Assembly: GCF_005222815.1 (NCBI RefSeq)
Contig: NZ_STGB01000005.1
Span: 620,001-684,000, forward strand
Length of the DNA: 64,000 bases
Reading direction: 5' to 3'
DNA from: Roseomonas sp. AR75
GTDB lineage: Bacteria; Pseudomonadota; Alphaproteobacteria; Acetobacterales; Acetobacteraceae
The position numbers and the translations under genes were made by a program. Positions 35,911-44,130 of this stretch are shown one piece after another (position 1 is the stretch's first letter; every line of letters begins with the position of its first letter). The notes below the pieces were generated by a model that was given only the letters and a program-made list of their open reading frames with translations, was not told where the DNA came from and ran no database searches.

Positions 35911-36185
35911 GCGCGATCCCAGCCGACGCCATCCCGCGCCTGGCACGCGGCGTGAAGCTGCGGGAGGATGCGGCGCGCGGCCGCTGGGTGGTGCTGGCGC
36001 CGGAACGCATGTTCGTGCCCGACGAGATCGCGCTGGAGGTGTTGCGGCTGCTGGATGGCGCGCGCAGCCTGGATGCGGTGGTGGAGGAACTCGCCGCCCG
36101 CTTCGCCGCGCCGCGCGAGGAGATCGCGGCGGATGTCGCGGAGCTGCTGGCCGACCTCGCCGCGCGCGGGATCGTCACGACATGA
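35907..36185 (+). CDS. pqqD: PqqD, PqqA-binding chaperone
   Basis: 92 residues. A winged-helix-like RiPP recognition element that holds PqqA and presents it to PqqE. PRLARGVKLREDAARGRWVVLAPER, ALEVLRLLDGARSLDAVVEELA and the C-terminal LLADLAARGIV fit PqqD. ATGA overlaps join it to pqqC upstream and pqqE downstream, so it is expected at fixed ratio with both. Confidence 0.93.
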   Translation: MSAIPADAIPRLARGVKLREDAARGRWVVLAPERMFVPDEIALEVLRLLDGARSLDAVVEELAARFAAPREEIAADVAELLADLAARGIVTT

Positions 36186-37282
36186 CGCCGATCGATCCGC
36201 CGCTGGGCCTGCTGGCGGAACTCACGCATCGCTGCCCGCTGCGCTGCCCCTACTGTTCCAATCCGCTAGAGCTGTCGCGCGCCGCGGCGGAGCTCGACAC
36301 GGAAACCTGGGCGCGCGTGTTCCGCGAAGCCGCCGCGCTCGGCGTGCTGCAACTGCACCTTTCCGGCGGCGAGCCGACGGTCCGGCGCGACCTGCCGGAT
36401 CTGGTGCGGCACGCCGAGCAGGCCGGGCTCTACACCAACCTCATCACCTCCGGCGTGATGACCGATGCGGCGCGCTTCGACGCGCTGATGCAGGCGGGGC
36501 TCGATCATGTGCAGCTCTCCGTGCAGGACGCCGAGGAAGCGAGCGCGGACCGCATCGGCGGTTATGCCGGCGGCCATGCGCGCAAGCTCGCCTTCGCCGC
36601 GCTGGCAAGGGCAGCGGGACTGCCGCTGACGCTCAACGCCGTGGTGCACCGGCAGAACCTGGACCGCCTGCCGGCGCTGATCGACCTGGCGCTCGATCTC
36701 GGTGCGCAACGGCTGGAGGTTGCGCATGTGCAGTATTACGGCTGGGCGCTGGCGAACCGCGATGCGCTGCTGCCCAGCCTCGCCCAGCTCCAGGCCGCGA
36801 CCGCGACGGTAGAGGCCGCGCGCGCGCGGCTCCGGGGCAGGTTGGTGATCGACTATGTCGTGCCGGACTACCACGCGAAGCGGCCCAAGGCCTGCATGGG
36901 CGGGTGGGGGCGGATGGTGCTGGCGGTCTCCCCCGCCGGGCGAATCCTGCCCTGCCACGCCGCGGAAAGCCTGCCGGGCCTGACCTTCCCGAATGTCCGC
37001 GACACCTCCTTGCGCGAGGCGTGGGAGCGGGCCGAGGCCTTCACCCGCTTCCGCGGCACCGCCTGGATGCCGGAGCCCTGCCGCAGCTGCGACCGGCGCG
37101 AGCAGGATTGGGGCGGCTGCCGCTGCCAGGCCTTCGCCCTGACCGGCGATGCCGCCGCCACCGACCCGGCCTGCGCCCTGTCCCCGCACCACGCGCTGCT
37201 CGACCTGGCGGTGGCCGAAGCGGCCGAGGCAGGGGAGGCGTTCACATATCGCGAGATCGGCCGCGCGCCCGCGCGGGCTTGA
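36182..37282 (+). CDS. pqqE: PqqE, radical SAM PqqA crosslinking enzyme
   Basis: 366 residues. The radical SAM cluster is C18-x3-C22-x2-C25 (HRCPLRCPYC). LHLSGGEP follows, and a SPASM-type C-terminal cysteine set (CHAAES, PCRSCDRREQDWGGCRCQ ... DPAC) binds auxiliary Fe-S clusters. It forms the C-C bond between Glu and Tyr of PqqA bound by PqqD. It is the last gene of a complete, tightly overlapping pqqABCDE operon. PQQ would serve periplasmic alcohol/glucose dehydrogenases not present in this window. Confidence 0.95.
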   Translation: MTPIDPPLGLLAELTHRCPLRCPYCSNPLELSRAAAELDTETWARVFREAAALGVLQLHLSGGEPTVRRDLPDLVRHAEQAGLYTNLITSGVMTDAARFDALMQAGLDHVQLSVQDAEEASADRIGGYAGGHARKLAFAALARAAGLPLTLNAVVHRQNLDRLPALIDLALDLGAQRLEVAHVQYYGWALANRDALLPSLAQLQAATATVEAARARLRGRLVIDYVVPDYHAKRPKACMGGWGRMVLAVSPAGRILPCHAAESLPGLTFPNVRDTSLREAWERAEAFTRFRGTAWMPEPCRSCDRREQDWGGCRCQAFALTGDAAATDPACALSPHHALLDLAVAEAAEAGEAFTYREIGRAPARA

Positions 37283-37351
37283 TCCGCGTCATGGCGCCGA
37301 CCGGGCGCCGGTGCTGCGTTCCCTTCGTCACCGATGGAGGAGCACCCGCCG

Positions 37352-37795
37352 ATGAAGCCCGAGGTCGAATGGGCCCTGGTCGCCGACGCCCAGCACTGCC
37401 GCATCCTGGAACGCCAGGTGCCCTTCGGCGCCTGGCACGAACTGCCCGAAGAAGCCGAGGAGACCCACAACCGGCCCTCGCATGAGCGCGGCACGGAACG
37501 GCCGGGCCGGAGCCATGAAAGCGCCGGCACCGCCCGCCACGCCATCGAACCGAAGACCGACCCGCACCGGGAGGCCAAGCACGGCTACGCTCGCCACCTG
37601 GCCAACCGGCTGGAGGCGGCGGCGCCCCGCTATGCCCGCCTGGTACTGGTCGCGCCGCCCGCCTTCCTCGGCGACCTGCGCGAGGTGCTGGGGGAGGAAG
37701 CGCGGAAGCGTCTGGCCGGCTCCCTGGACAAGGATCTGACAAAGCACGCGCTGGCCGATCTGGCTCCGCTTCTGGACGGCATCCGCCAGGCCTGA
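37352..37795 (+). CDS. Host attachment family protein (AtsA-like, PF10116 type)
   Basis: 147 residues from ATG 37352, 8 nt after GGAGGAG; the ATG at 37334 lacks a site. The pattern VADAQHCRILE near the start, a charged variable middle (ETHNRPSHERG ... DPHREAKHGYARHLANRLE) and a C-terminal LVLVAPPAFLGDLRE with LDKDLTKHALADL is that of the host attachment family. It is named after an Agrobacterium attachment locus, but biochemical function is unclear. The fold resembles eRF1/Pelota-like or baeRF domains. It lies between pqqE and ettA with its own ribosome site. Confidence 0.72.
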   Translation: MKPEVEWALVADAQHCRILERQVPFGAWHELPEEAEETHNRPSHERGTERPGRSHESAGTARHAIEPKTDPHREAKHGYARHLANRLEAAAPRYARLVLVAPPAFLGDLREVLGEEARKRLAGSLDKDLTKHALADLAPLLDGIRQA

Positions 37796-37878
37796 TCCGG
37801 CCCCGCTTCGCGGTTTGCAGGGCAGGGCGCGGCGCGATAGAACGCGCCGCCCCTCCCCAGCTTCCGGAAGTCCTGCCC

Positions 37879-39558
37879 ATGCCCGCGTGGCAATACGTCT
37901 ATGTGATGAAAGACCTCACCAAGTCCTATCCGGGCGGGCGCGAGGTCTTCAAGGGCATCACCCTCTCCTTCCTGCCCGACGCCAAGATCGGCGTGCTCGG
38001 CCCCAACGGCGCCGGCAAGTCCACGCTGATGAAGATCATGGCCGGGCTCGACAAGGAGTATGGCGGCGAGGCCTGGGCCGCGGAGGGCGCGCGCGTCGGC
38101 TACCTGCCGCAGGAGCCGCATCTCAATCCCGACAAGACCGTCGGCGAGAACGTCATGGAGGCGTTCACCGAGCTGAACGCGCAGATGAAGCGCTTCAACG
38201 AGATCTCCGAGAAGTTCGCCGAGGAGATGAGCGAGGAGGAGATGAACGCCCTCCTCGCCGAGCAGGCGGAGCTGCAGGAGAAGATCGACGCCGCCGAGGG
38301 CTGGGAGATGGAGCGGCGCGTGGAGATCGCTCTGGACGCGCTGCGCTGCCCGCCCTTCGACAGCCCGGTGGCGCATCTTTCCGGCGGCGAGAAGCGGCGC
38401 GTCGCGCTGTGCAAGCTGCTGCTGGAGAAGCCCGACCTGCTGCTGCTGGACGAACCGACCAACCATCTCGACGCGGAAAGCGTCGCCTGGCTGGAGAAGA
38501 CGCTGCGCGAATGGCAGGGCGCGGTGCTGGTTGTCACCCACGACCGCTACTTCCTGGACAACGTCACCAACTGGATCCTGGAAGTGGATCGCGGCCGCGG
38601 CTTCCCCTACCAGGGCAACTACTCCTCCTACCTCGATGCCAAGCGCAAACGCCTGCAGCAGGAGGAGCGCGAGGAGAGCGCCCGCCAGCGCCAGCTTGCC
38701 CGCGAACAGGAATGGATCGGCCGCTCGCCCGCCGCGCGCCAGGCCAAGTCCAAGGCCCGCATCACGGCGTACGAAGAGATGCTGCAGAAGAGCCAGGAGA
38801 AGGGCATCGGCGAGTCCGAGATCGTCATCCCGCCCGCGCCGCGCCTCGGAAACCTGGTGATCCAGGCGGAGAAGCTGCGCAAGGGCTATGGCAACCGCCT
38901 GCTGATCGACGACCTCGACTTCAAGCTGCCGCCCGGCGGCATCGTCGGCATCATCGGCCCGAACGGCGCCGGCAAGTCCACGCTGTTCAAGATGATCACC
39001 GGCGTGGAGGAGCCCGATGCCGGCACGCTGACGATCGGCGACAGCGTGAAGCTCGGCTACGTGGACCAGTCGCGCGACAGCCTCGACGACAACAAGACCG
39101 TCTGGCAGGAAATCAGCGACGGGATGGACCAGATCACCATCGGCAAGCGCACCATCCCGAGCCGCGCCTACGTGGCGGCCTTCAACTTCAAGGGCGCCGA
39201 TCAGCAGAAGCGCGTCGGCATCCTCTCGGGCGGCGAGCGCAACCGCGTGCATCTCGCGAAGATGCTTAAGCGGGAGCACAACGTGCTGCTGCTGGACGAG
39301 CCGACCAACGACCTCGACGTGGACACGCTGCGCGCGTTGGAAGACGCGCTGGAGGATTTCGCCGGCTGCGCCGTGGTGATCAGCCACGACCGCTGGTTCC
39401 TCGACCGTCTCGCCACGCACATCCTCGCCTTCGAAGGCGACAGCCATGTCGAATGGTTCGAGGGCAATTTCGAAGCCTATGAGAACGACAAGCGCCGCCG
39501 CCTCGGCGCCGCCGCGACCGAGCCGCACCGGCTGAAATACAAGCCGCTCGCCCGCTGA
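37879..39558 (+). CDS. ettA: EttA, energy-dependent translational throttle (ABC-F ATPase)
   Basis: 559 residues. Two ABC domains: Walker A GPNGAGKST twice, signatures LSGGEKRRVALCKLL and LSGGERNRVHLAKML, and Walker B LLLLDEPTNHLD and LLLDEPTNDLD. The opening AWQYVYVMKDLTKSYPGG and the inserted arm after Walker A1 (IMAGLDKEYGGEA ... LNAQMKRFNEISEKF) are specific to EttA. It binds the ribosomal E-site and gates elongation according to the ATP/ADP ratio. No transmembrane domain is present, as expected. Length equals the E. coli protein. Confidence 0.95.
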   Translation: MPAWQYVYVMKDLTKSYPGGREVFKGITLSFLPDAKIGVLGPNGAGKSTLMKIMAGLDKEYGGEAWAAEGARVGYLPQEPHLNPDKTVGENVMEAFTELNAQMKRFNEISEKFAEEMSEEEMNALLAEQAELQEKIDAAEGWEMERRVEIALDALRCPPFDSPVAHLSGGEKRRVALCKLLLEKPDLLLLDEPTNHLDAESVAWLEKTLREWQGAVLVVTHDRYFLDNVTNWILEVDRGRGFPYQGNYSSYLDAKRKRLQQEEREESARQRQLAREQEWIGRSPAARQAKSKARITAYEEMLQKSQEKGIGESEIVIPPAPRLGNLVIQAEKLRKGYGNRLLIDDLDFKLPPGGIVGIIGPNGAGKSTLFKMITGVEEPDAGTLTIGDSVKLGYVDQSRDSLDDNKTVWQEISDGMDQITIGKRTIPSRAYVAAFNFKGADQQKRVGILSGGERNRVHLAKMLKREHNVLLLDEPTNDLDVDTLRALEDALEDFAGCAVVISHDRWFLDRLATHILAFEGDSHVEWFEGNFEAYENDKRRRLGAAATEPHRLKYKPLAR

Positions 39559-39559
39559 T

Positions 39560-39610
39560 GTCCCGCTTCCTCCCCCGCTTCCGCGGGGGAGAGCGGGGCC
39601 GGGGGAGGCC
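39560..39610. repeat. Dispersed palindromic element, intergenic copy
   Basis: An 8-bp stem (TCCCCCGC at 39571-39578, GCGGGGGA at 39583-39590, loop TTCC) and GCGGGGCCGGGGGAGG extension lie directly after the ettA stop and just before the GNAT start. Confidence 0.6.
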
Positions 39611-39619
39611 CGCTCGCCC

Positions 39620-40138
39620 ATGACCACCAATCTCCACTCCGCCCCGCGCACGCTGCGCACCGCGCGGCTCTCCCTGCTGCCGCCGGCGCCGGAACAGCTT
39701 CCCGACCTGATCCGCCTGAAGGCCGACGAGCGCGTCTTCGGCTACATGCTGCACGGCACCCGCTCCGCCGAGCGCACGAAGGAGGAGCTGGAGGACGACA
39801 TCGAGTTCTGGCTGGTGCGCGGCTACGGCACCTGGAGCGTGTTCGAGCAGGGCAGCGGCGAGTTCCTCGGCATCTGCGGCCTGATGGAGCGGCCGGACGG
39901 CCGCGGCGTCGCGCTGCGCTTCGCGCTGTGGCCGGAATGCCGCGGCAAGGGCTATGCGCGGGAGGCCGCCGCGGCGGGGCTGGCCTTCGGGCATCGCGCC
40001 GGCCTCAAGCGCATCATCGCGGTAGCTCGGGAGAGCAACCTCTCCTCACGCGGCGTGCTGACCGACATCGGCATGCGCGAATGCGGCGAGTTCCAGCACC
40101 AGGGCCACCGGATGCTGGTGTTCGAGAGTCTTCGGTAG
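39620..40138 (+). CDS. GNAT-family N-acetyltransferase
   Basis: 172 residues of the RimJ/RimL type. TARLSLLPPAPEQL at the start and the acetyl-CoA pyrophosphate-binding loop ALWPECRGKGYAREAAAAGL in the second half are typical, followed by ARESNLSSRGVLTDIGM. It acetylates an amine of a protein, amino acid or small molecule; the acceptor cannot be read from sequence. It starts 61 bp after ettA, with a palindromic element between, and is followed by a tandem duplication. Confidence 0.82.
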   Translation: MTTNLHSAPRTLRTARLSLLPPAPEQLPDLIRLKADERVFGYMLHGTRSAERTKEELEDDIEFWLVRGYGTWSVFEQGSGEFLGICGLMERPDGRGVALRFALWPECRGKGYAREAAAAGLAFGHRAGLKRIIAVARESNLSSRGVLTDIGMRECGEFQHQGHRMLVFESLR

Positions 40139-40140
40139 CG

Positions 40141-40395
40141 CCTCAAACGCCGGCGCCCGCATCCGCGGGCTTGGCTTCGCGCAGGCCACTGACGCGCCGG
40201 CGGGGCTGTCGGTCCGTGCGCGGGCCGCTTCGCGGCCTCGGCCGGCTGCGCCGGCCGCAAGCGAAGGCCTCAGGCGCCGGCGCCCGCATCCGCGGGCTTG
40301 GCTTTCGCGCAGGCCCCCGACGCGCTGGCGATGCTGCCGATCTGTGCGCGGGCCGCTTCGCGGCCTCGGCCGGCGGCGCCGGCCGCAAGCGAAGG
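40141..40395. repeat. Tandem duplication of a ~127-bp GC-rich unit
   Basis: Unit one 40141-40267, unit two 40268-40395 (one extra T). Both contain GGCGCCCGCATCCGCGGGCT, a GGGCCGCTTCGCGGCCTCGG hairpin and GGCCGCAAGCGAAGG. It fills the gap between the GNAT and mlaC stops (convergent). No start or ribosome site supports translation, although frames are open on both strands. Confidence 0.75.
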
Positions 40396-40397
40396 CT

Positions 40398-41030
40398 TCA
40401 GGCGCCTTCGCGCGCCGCCATCTGCCGGATCTGGTTGCGCATCGCGTTCAGCAGCGCCGCAACCTGGCCGCCATTGCGGGTGATGACGCTGCTGTATTCG
40501 CTGCGCGTGGTCAGCCGAAGGCTGGTGCCCTCGGCGATCACGTCCACGACCTTCGGCTGGCCGCTGACTTCCGAGACGCGCCAGTCGAGCCCGAAGGCCG
40601 GGTTGCCCGGGCGCTCCACCACGGTGTTCACCAGCGCGTCCTCCTCGGTGCGTGCCTGGGTCCGGCCGAGCGAGAATCGCACGCCCTGATATTCGCCGAA
40701 GCGGGAGGACAGGTTGTGAATCAGCACCTGCTCGAACAGCTTCAGGTATTCCTGCTGCTGATCGGGCGTGGCCTGGCGCCACCAGCGGCCCAGGATGAAG
40801 CGGCCCACGCCTTCCACATCCACGGCCTGGCGCAGGATCTGCGCGACGCGGTCGCGCCGCTGCGCCACGGACTGGCCGGTGGCGTTGATGGCGCTGACGA
40901 GCTGCTCGCCGGTCTGCTGGATGAAGGCGGTCGCGCGGGCGATGTCCACCTGCTGCGCATGCGCGCCGCGCGGCATGCCCGCCACGGCGGCGGCGGCGAG
41001 CAGCAGGAGGCGGCGGGGGGTCGGCGTCAT
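40398..41030 (-). CDS. mlaC: MlaC/Ttg2-type periplasmic phospholipid-binding protein
   Basis: 210 residues from ATG 41030. Signal peptide MTPTPRRLLLLAAAAVAGM, cleavage near AHA-QQ. The mature MlaC fold is recognised by RRDRVAQILRQAVDVEGVGRFILGRWW, QQQEYLKLFEQVLIHNLSSRFGEYQG and DVIAEGTSLRLTTRSEYSSVI. It shuttles phospholipids between MlaA in the outer membrane and the MlaFEDB transporter to keep outer-leaflet asymmetry. mlaA lies directly upstream (61 bp). The MlaFEDB genes are not in the window. Upstream frame to 41249 is mlaA shadow. Confidence 0.88.
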   Translation of the reverse strand: MTPTPRRLLLLAAAAVAGMPRGAHAQQVDIARATAFIQQTGEQLVSAINATGQSVAQRRDRVAQILRQAVDVEGVGRFILGRWWRQATPDQQQEYLKLFEQVLIHNLSSRFGEYQGVRFSLGRTQARTEEDALVNTVVERPGNPAFGLDWRVSEVSGQPKVVDVIAEGTSLRLTTRSEYSSVITRNGGQVAALLNAMRNQIRQMAAREGA

Positions 41031-41091
41031 GGCGATGGTTCCTCTTCCTGGCGGCAGGCCGGACGGAGCCGGCCCGGGGCCCGCAGGCCGG

Positions 41092-41886
41092 TCAGCGGCG
41101 CGGACCTTCGATGCCGGTGCCGGCGCCGAAGCCCATGCCGCGCGCGGCGGGCGATACCTCTGCGGTGTTGTTGATCTCGGCGTTGCGCCGCTGGCGATAC
41201 GCGCTGCGCAGCGCGGCATAGGGGTCGAGCGACTGCTGGCGCAGCGCATCCAGCGGCTCGATCAGCCCCTCCCGCGTGTCCAGACCGGTCAGGCCGGTGC
41301 GGGAGTAGGTGAAGGCGTCATAGTCGGCGCCGCCGGTGACCCAGGTGAGCGGGTTGGTGGCGATATCCACGCCGGTCCCGACCAGGTCGCGCGGGTTGGA
41401 CGGGCCCAGGATGGGCAGGAACAGGTAGGGACCCTCCCGCACGCCCCAGCGGCCGAGCGTCTGGCCGAAATCCTCGCCATGGCCGGGCAGGCCGAGATCC
41501 GTCGCCACGTCGAAGAAGCCGCCGACGCCGAGCGTGGTGTTCAGCAGGAAGCGGCCTGCGGTCGCCGCGGCCCGATGCGGCTCGCCCTGCAGTACGTCGT
41601 TCACGAAGATGACCGGGGAGCGGAGATTGCCCAGGGCGTTGCGGATGCCCGTGCGCAGTTCCGGCGGGAGGAAGATGCGATAGGCCTCGGCCGCCGGACG
41701 GATCACCAGCGTATCGAGCCCGTCATTGACGAAATACATCGCCCGGTTCCAGGGCTCGATCGGGTCGTTGTTCTGTTCGAACTCGGCCACGGCCTCCGGG
41801 TCGGCGGGATCGGGGCGGGTGGCGCAGGCGCCCAGCGCCAGGGCAGCGCCCAGCGCCAGGGCCATCGGCAGACGGGTCGGACGCAT
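41092..41886 (-). CDS. mlaA: MlaA (VacJ) outer-membrane lipoprotein
   Basis: 264 residues from ATG 41886. Lipoprotein signal with lipobox LGAC (ALALGACATRP). The MlaA core includes NNDPIEPWNRAMYFVND, LGNLRSPVIFVNDVLQGE, RFLLNTTLGVGGFFDVA and LPILGPSNPRDLVG, typical of the doughnut that removes misplaced phospholipids from the outer leaflet. It is transcribed just before mlaC, so the operon supplies the outer-membrane and periplasmic parts of the Mla pathway. The C-terminal tail (GMGFGAGTGIEGPRR) is variable. Divergent from metF across 192 bp. Confidence 0.92.
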   Translation of the reverse strand: MRPTRLPMALALGAALALGACATRPDPADPEAVAEFEQNNDPIEPWNRAMYFVNDGLDTLVIRPAAEAYRIFLPPELRTGIRNALGNLRSPVIFVNDVLQGEPHRAAATAGRFLLNTTLGVGGFFDVATDLGLPGHGEDFGQTLGRWGVREGPYLFLPILGPSNPRDLVGTGVDIATNPLTWVTGGADYDAFTYSRTGLTGLDTREGLIEPLDALRQQSLDPYAALRSAYRQRRNAEINNTAEVSPAARGMGFGAGTGIEGPRR

Positions 41887-42078
41887 GTGCGTTCGGCTCA
41901 AGGGGACCTCCGGGCGGGTTCCGGCTCGGCACGGCCGGAGGCTCGCGCCCCGAGGACTTCCAAGCGGCGCGGCGGCGCCCTTATATGCGCCCGCGCGCCG
42001 GAGCGGAACGGTCGCGCTGTTGCGGCGTGTTGCGGGGCGGTGCGGTGCCGGCCGGCCATCGCGGGGGAGTGATCGACG

Positions 42079-43014
42079 ATGAACCTGGCCCTGTCGGGCA
42101 CCCTGCAGCGCTGGCTCACCGGGCCGCGCGTGTCGGGCCTGCCGCAGCCGACCGAACTGCCGCCGCCTGCGCTCTCCTTCGAATTCTTCCCGCCGAAGAA
42201 CGAGGCGCTGGAGCAGCAGCTCTGGGCTGCGATCCGACGGCTGGAGCCGCTGGCGCCGCGCTTCGTCTCGGTGACCTACGGTGCCGGTGGATCCACCCGC
42301 GCGCGCACGCATGAGACCGTCTCCCGCCTGGCGCGGGAGACCTCGCTGACGCCGGCGGCGCATCTCACCTGTGTCGGCGCCACCTGCGAGGAGGTGGACG
42401 AGGTCGCCCGCGGCTATCTGGACGCGGGCGTGCGCCACATCGTCGCGCTGCGCGGCGACCCGCCGGCCGGGGCCAGCCGATACGAGCCGCATCCGGGCGG
42501 CTATGCGCAGGCCGAGGACCTGGTCAGGGGCCTGCGGCGCATCGCCGATTTCGACATCAGCGTCGGTGCCTATCCCGAGACTCACCCCGCAGCGACCTCC
42601 GCGGCGATGGACCTGGACTTCCTGAAGCGCAAGATCGATGCGGGCGCGACGCGCGCGATAACGCAGTATTTCTTCGATACCGACATCTACCTGCGTTTCC
42701 TTGATCGTTGCGCGGCGGCCGGCATCACGGTGCCGATCGTGCCGGGCATCCTGCCGGTGTCCAACTTCAAGCAGGTGCAGAAGTTCAGCGCGATGTGCGG
42801 CGCCTCGGTTCCTGCCTGGATGGCGCGGCTGTTCGAAGGGCTGGAGGAGGATGCGGAGACGCGGCGCCTGATCGCCGCCGTGGTGGCGGCGGAGCAGGTG
42901 CGGCTGTTGCAGGCCAATGGGGTGGACGAGTTCCACTTCTACACGCTGAACCGGGCGGACCTGGCCTATGCCATTGCGCATCTGCTGGGGGTGCGGCCGA
43001 AGGCAGCGGGGTGA
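42079..43014 (+). CDS. metF: Methylenetetrahydrofolate reductase
   Basis: 311 residues. SFEFFPPKNEALEQQLW at the N-terminus, VSVTYGAGGSTRART, AHLTCVGATCEEVDE, VALRGDPPAG, AITQYFFDTD and PGILPVSNFKQVQKF are the standard MetF series (FAD and folate binding). It reduces 5,10-methylene-THF to 5-methyl-THF, the methyl donor for methionine synthesis. The first ~28 residues (up to PPPALSF) extend beyond E. coli MetF. The gap upstream holds two GTTGCGG heptamers. No SAM- or SAH-riboswitch structure is evident to me. Confidence 0.93.
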   Translation: MNLALSGTLQRWLTGPRVSGLPQPTELPPPALSFEFFPPKNEALEQQLWAAIRRLEPLAPRFVSVTYGAGGSTRARTHETVSRLARETSLTPAAHLTCVGATCEEVDEVARGYLDAGVRHIVALRGDPPAGASRYEPHPGGYAQAEDLVRGLRRIADFDISVGAYPETHPAATSAAMDLDFLKRKIDAGATRAITQYFFDTDIYLRFLDRCAAAGITVPIVPGILPVSNFKQVQKFSAMCGASVPAWMARLFEGLEEDAETRRLIAAVVAAEQVRLLQANGVDEFHFYTLNRADLAYAIAHLLGVRPKAAG

Positions 43015-43061
43015 GCCGCTTTTCAGGTCCCGGCCTGGCGGCGGCGTGCTAGGGTCCCTGT

Positions 43062-43646
43062 ATGTCGGCTGCGTCGAAGCTGCCCTTCCACCTCACGCGT
43101 GAGGATTTCCTGGCCTGGTGCCCGGATGACGGGCAGCGCTGGCAGTTGATCGACGGCGAGCCGGTCGCGATGGCGCCGGCGCGCTTCGGGCACAATGCGC
43201 TGCTGATCGAACTGGGTGCGCTGTTGCGGAACCACCTCGCGGAGCGAGGCAGCCCTTGCGTGGCGATCGCGACGCCCGGCGTCGTCCCGCATGTTCGCGC
43301 CGGGGTGAATTTCCGCGTGCCCGACCTCGGCGTCACCTGCACGCCAGTCCCCACCGATTCGGTCTTCGTCCCCGCGCCCGTGCTGCTGGTCGAGATCCTC
43401 TCGCCGGGCAACGAGCGCGACAGCTGGGCCAATGTCTGGGCCTACACCACCATCCCCAGCGTGCGGGAGATCCTCGTCCTGCACACGAAGGAGATCCGCG
43501 CGGAGCTGCTGCGCCGCCAGCCCGACGGCAACTGGCCCGCCAACACGCTGCAGGTGACGGAAGGCGAGTTCGCGCTCGACAGCATCGGTTTCGCCGCGCC
43601 GGTCGCGGCGCTCTACCGCACCGCCGGGATCAGCGGAACAGGTTGA
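43062..43646 (+). CDS. Uma2-family (DUF820) PD-(D/E)XK-fold protein
   Basis: 194 residues. LTREDFLAWCPDDGQRWQLIDGEPVAM, the catalytic-looking VPDLGVTC, and LLVEILSPGNERDSWANVWAYTTIPSV give the E...PD...VE order of Uma2 proteins, a nuclease fold abundant in cyanobacteria and scattered in other bacteria. In vivo function is unknown; some relatives travel with mobile elements. The canonical Lys after the E-x-L/S position is not obvious. The 3' end overlaps the convergent minus-strand gene by 17 bp. Confidence 0.75.
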   Translation: MSAASKLPFHLTREDFLAWCPDDGQRWQLIDGEPVAMAPARFGHNALLIELGALLRNHLAERGSPCVAIATPGVVPHVRAGVNFRVPDLGVTCTPVPTDSVFVPAPVLLVEILSPGNERDSWANVWAYTTIPSVREILVLHTKEIRAELLRRQPDGNWPANTLQVTEGEFALDSIGFAAPVAALYRTAGISGTG

Positions 43647-44064
43647 GCTTCTCCGCCAGGAACAGCGTGCCGAAGAGCGTGCCCGCGAAGATCAGCAGGT
43701 GGTTCCGGATCGCGTCCTTGCGATAGACCATGGCCGGCGGCGGCTCGGGCAGCGCCGAGGCGGCCAACGCCGCAAGGCCGCGCGGCTCCTGCTCCGGCGG
43801 GGGCGCGGCTGGCGCGGCGACGGCCACGGCGTCGGCCACCGCGGCCTGCGTCTCGGCCGGCGTCAGGCAGGGGCCGATATAGGCGAAGCGCCGCGCGGCC
43901 TCCTCCGCGCTGATCGTGCTGCCGTCCCACAGCACCCAGTGGCGCAGATGCGGGTTCCAGCCGATCGGCAGCGGATGGCCGCCCGGTTCCTCCGCCCGGC
44001 TCACCCAGTGCCAGGGGCGGTTCGGATCGGTCGGCTCGCCAAGGCGGGCTTCGGGCCAGGACAT
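43630..44064 (-). CDS. Small C-terminally membrane-anchored protein, unknown
   Basis: 144 residues from ATG 44064. The N-terminal half has an aromatic-rich segment (NRPWHWVSRAEEPGGHPLP, GWNPHLRHWVLWDG), perhaps a small binding domain. A Pro/Ala linker leads to one C-terminal hydrophobic helix (LLIFAGTLFGTLFLAEKL) ending in LNLFR. It resembles a tail-anchored inner-membrane protein. I do not recognise the family. It is convergent with, and overlaps, the Uma2 gene. Confidence 0.55.
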   Translation of the reverse strand: MSWPEARLGEPTDPNRPWHWVSRAEEPGGHPLPIGWNPHLRHWVLWDGSTISAEEAARRFAYIGPCLTPAETQAAVADAVAVAAPAAPPPEQEPRGLAALAASALPEPPPAMVYRKDAIRNHLLIFAGTLFGTLFLAEKLNLFR

Positions 44065-44130
44065 CGCATCACCGAGGCTGTTGTGGCCGCAGCGTAGATC
44101 ACCTCGGCGGCGGGCCGTAACCCCGTGCAA

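Noticed and set aside
37318..37340. Second MetE-like remnant upstream of the host-attachment gene
   Set aside because: CCCTTCGTCACCGATGG matches the metE-like gene for about 17 bases only, with no flanking similarity; chance is likely.
42005..42078. SAM or SAH riboswitch before metF
   Set aside because: I could not build the conserved stems of known SAM/SAH classes from the sequence; only short GTTGCGG repeats stand out.
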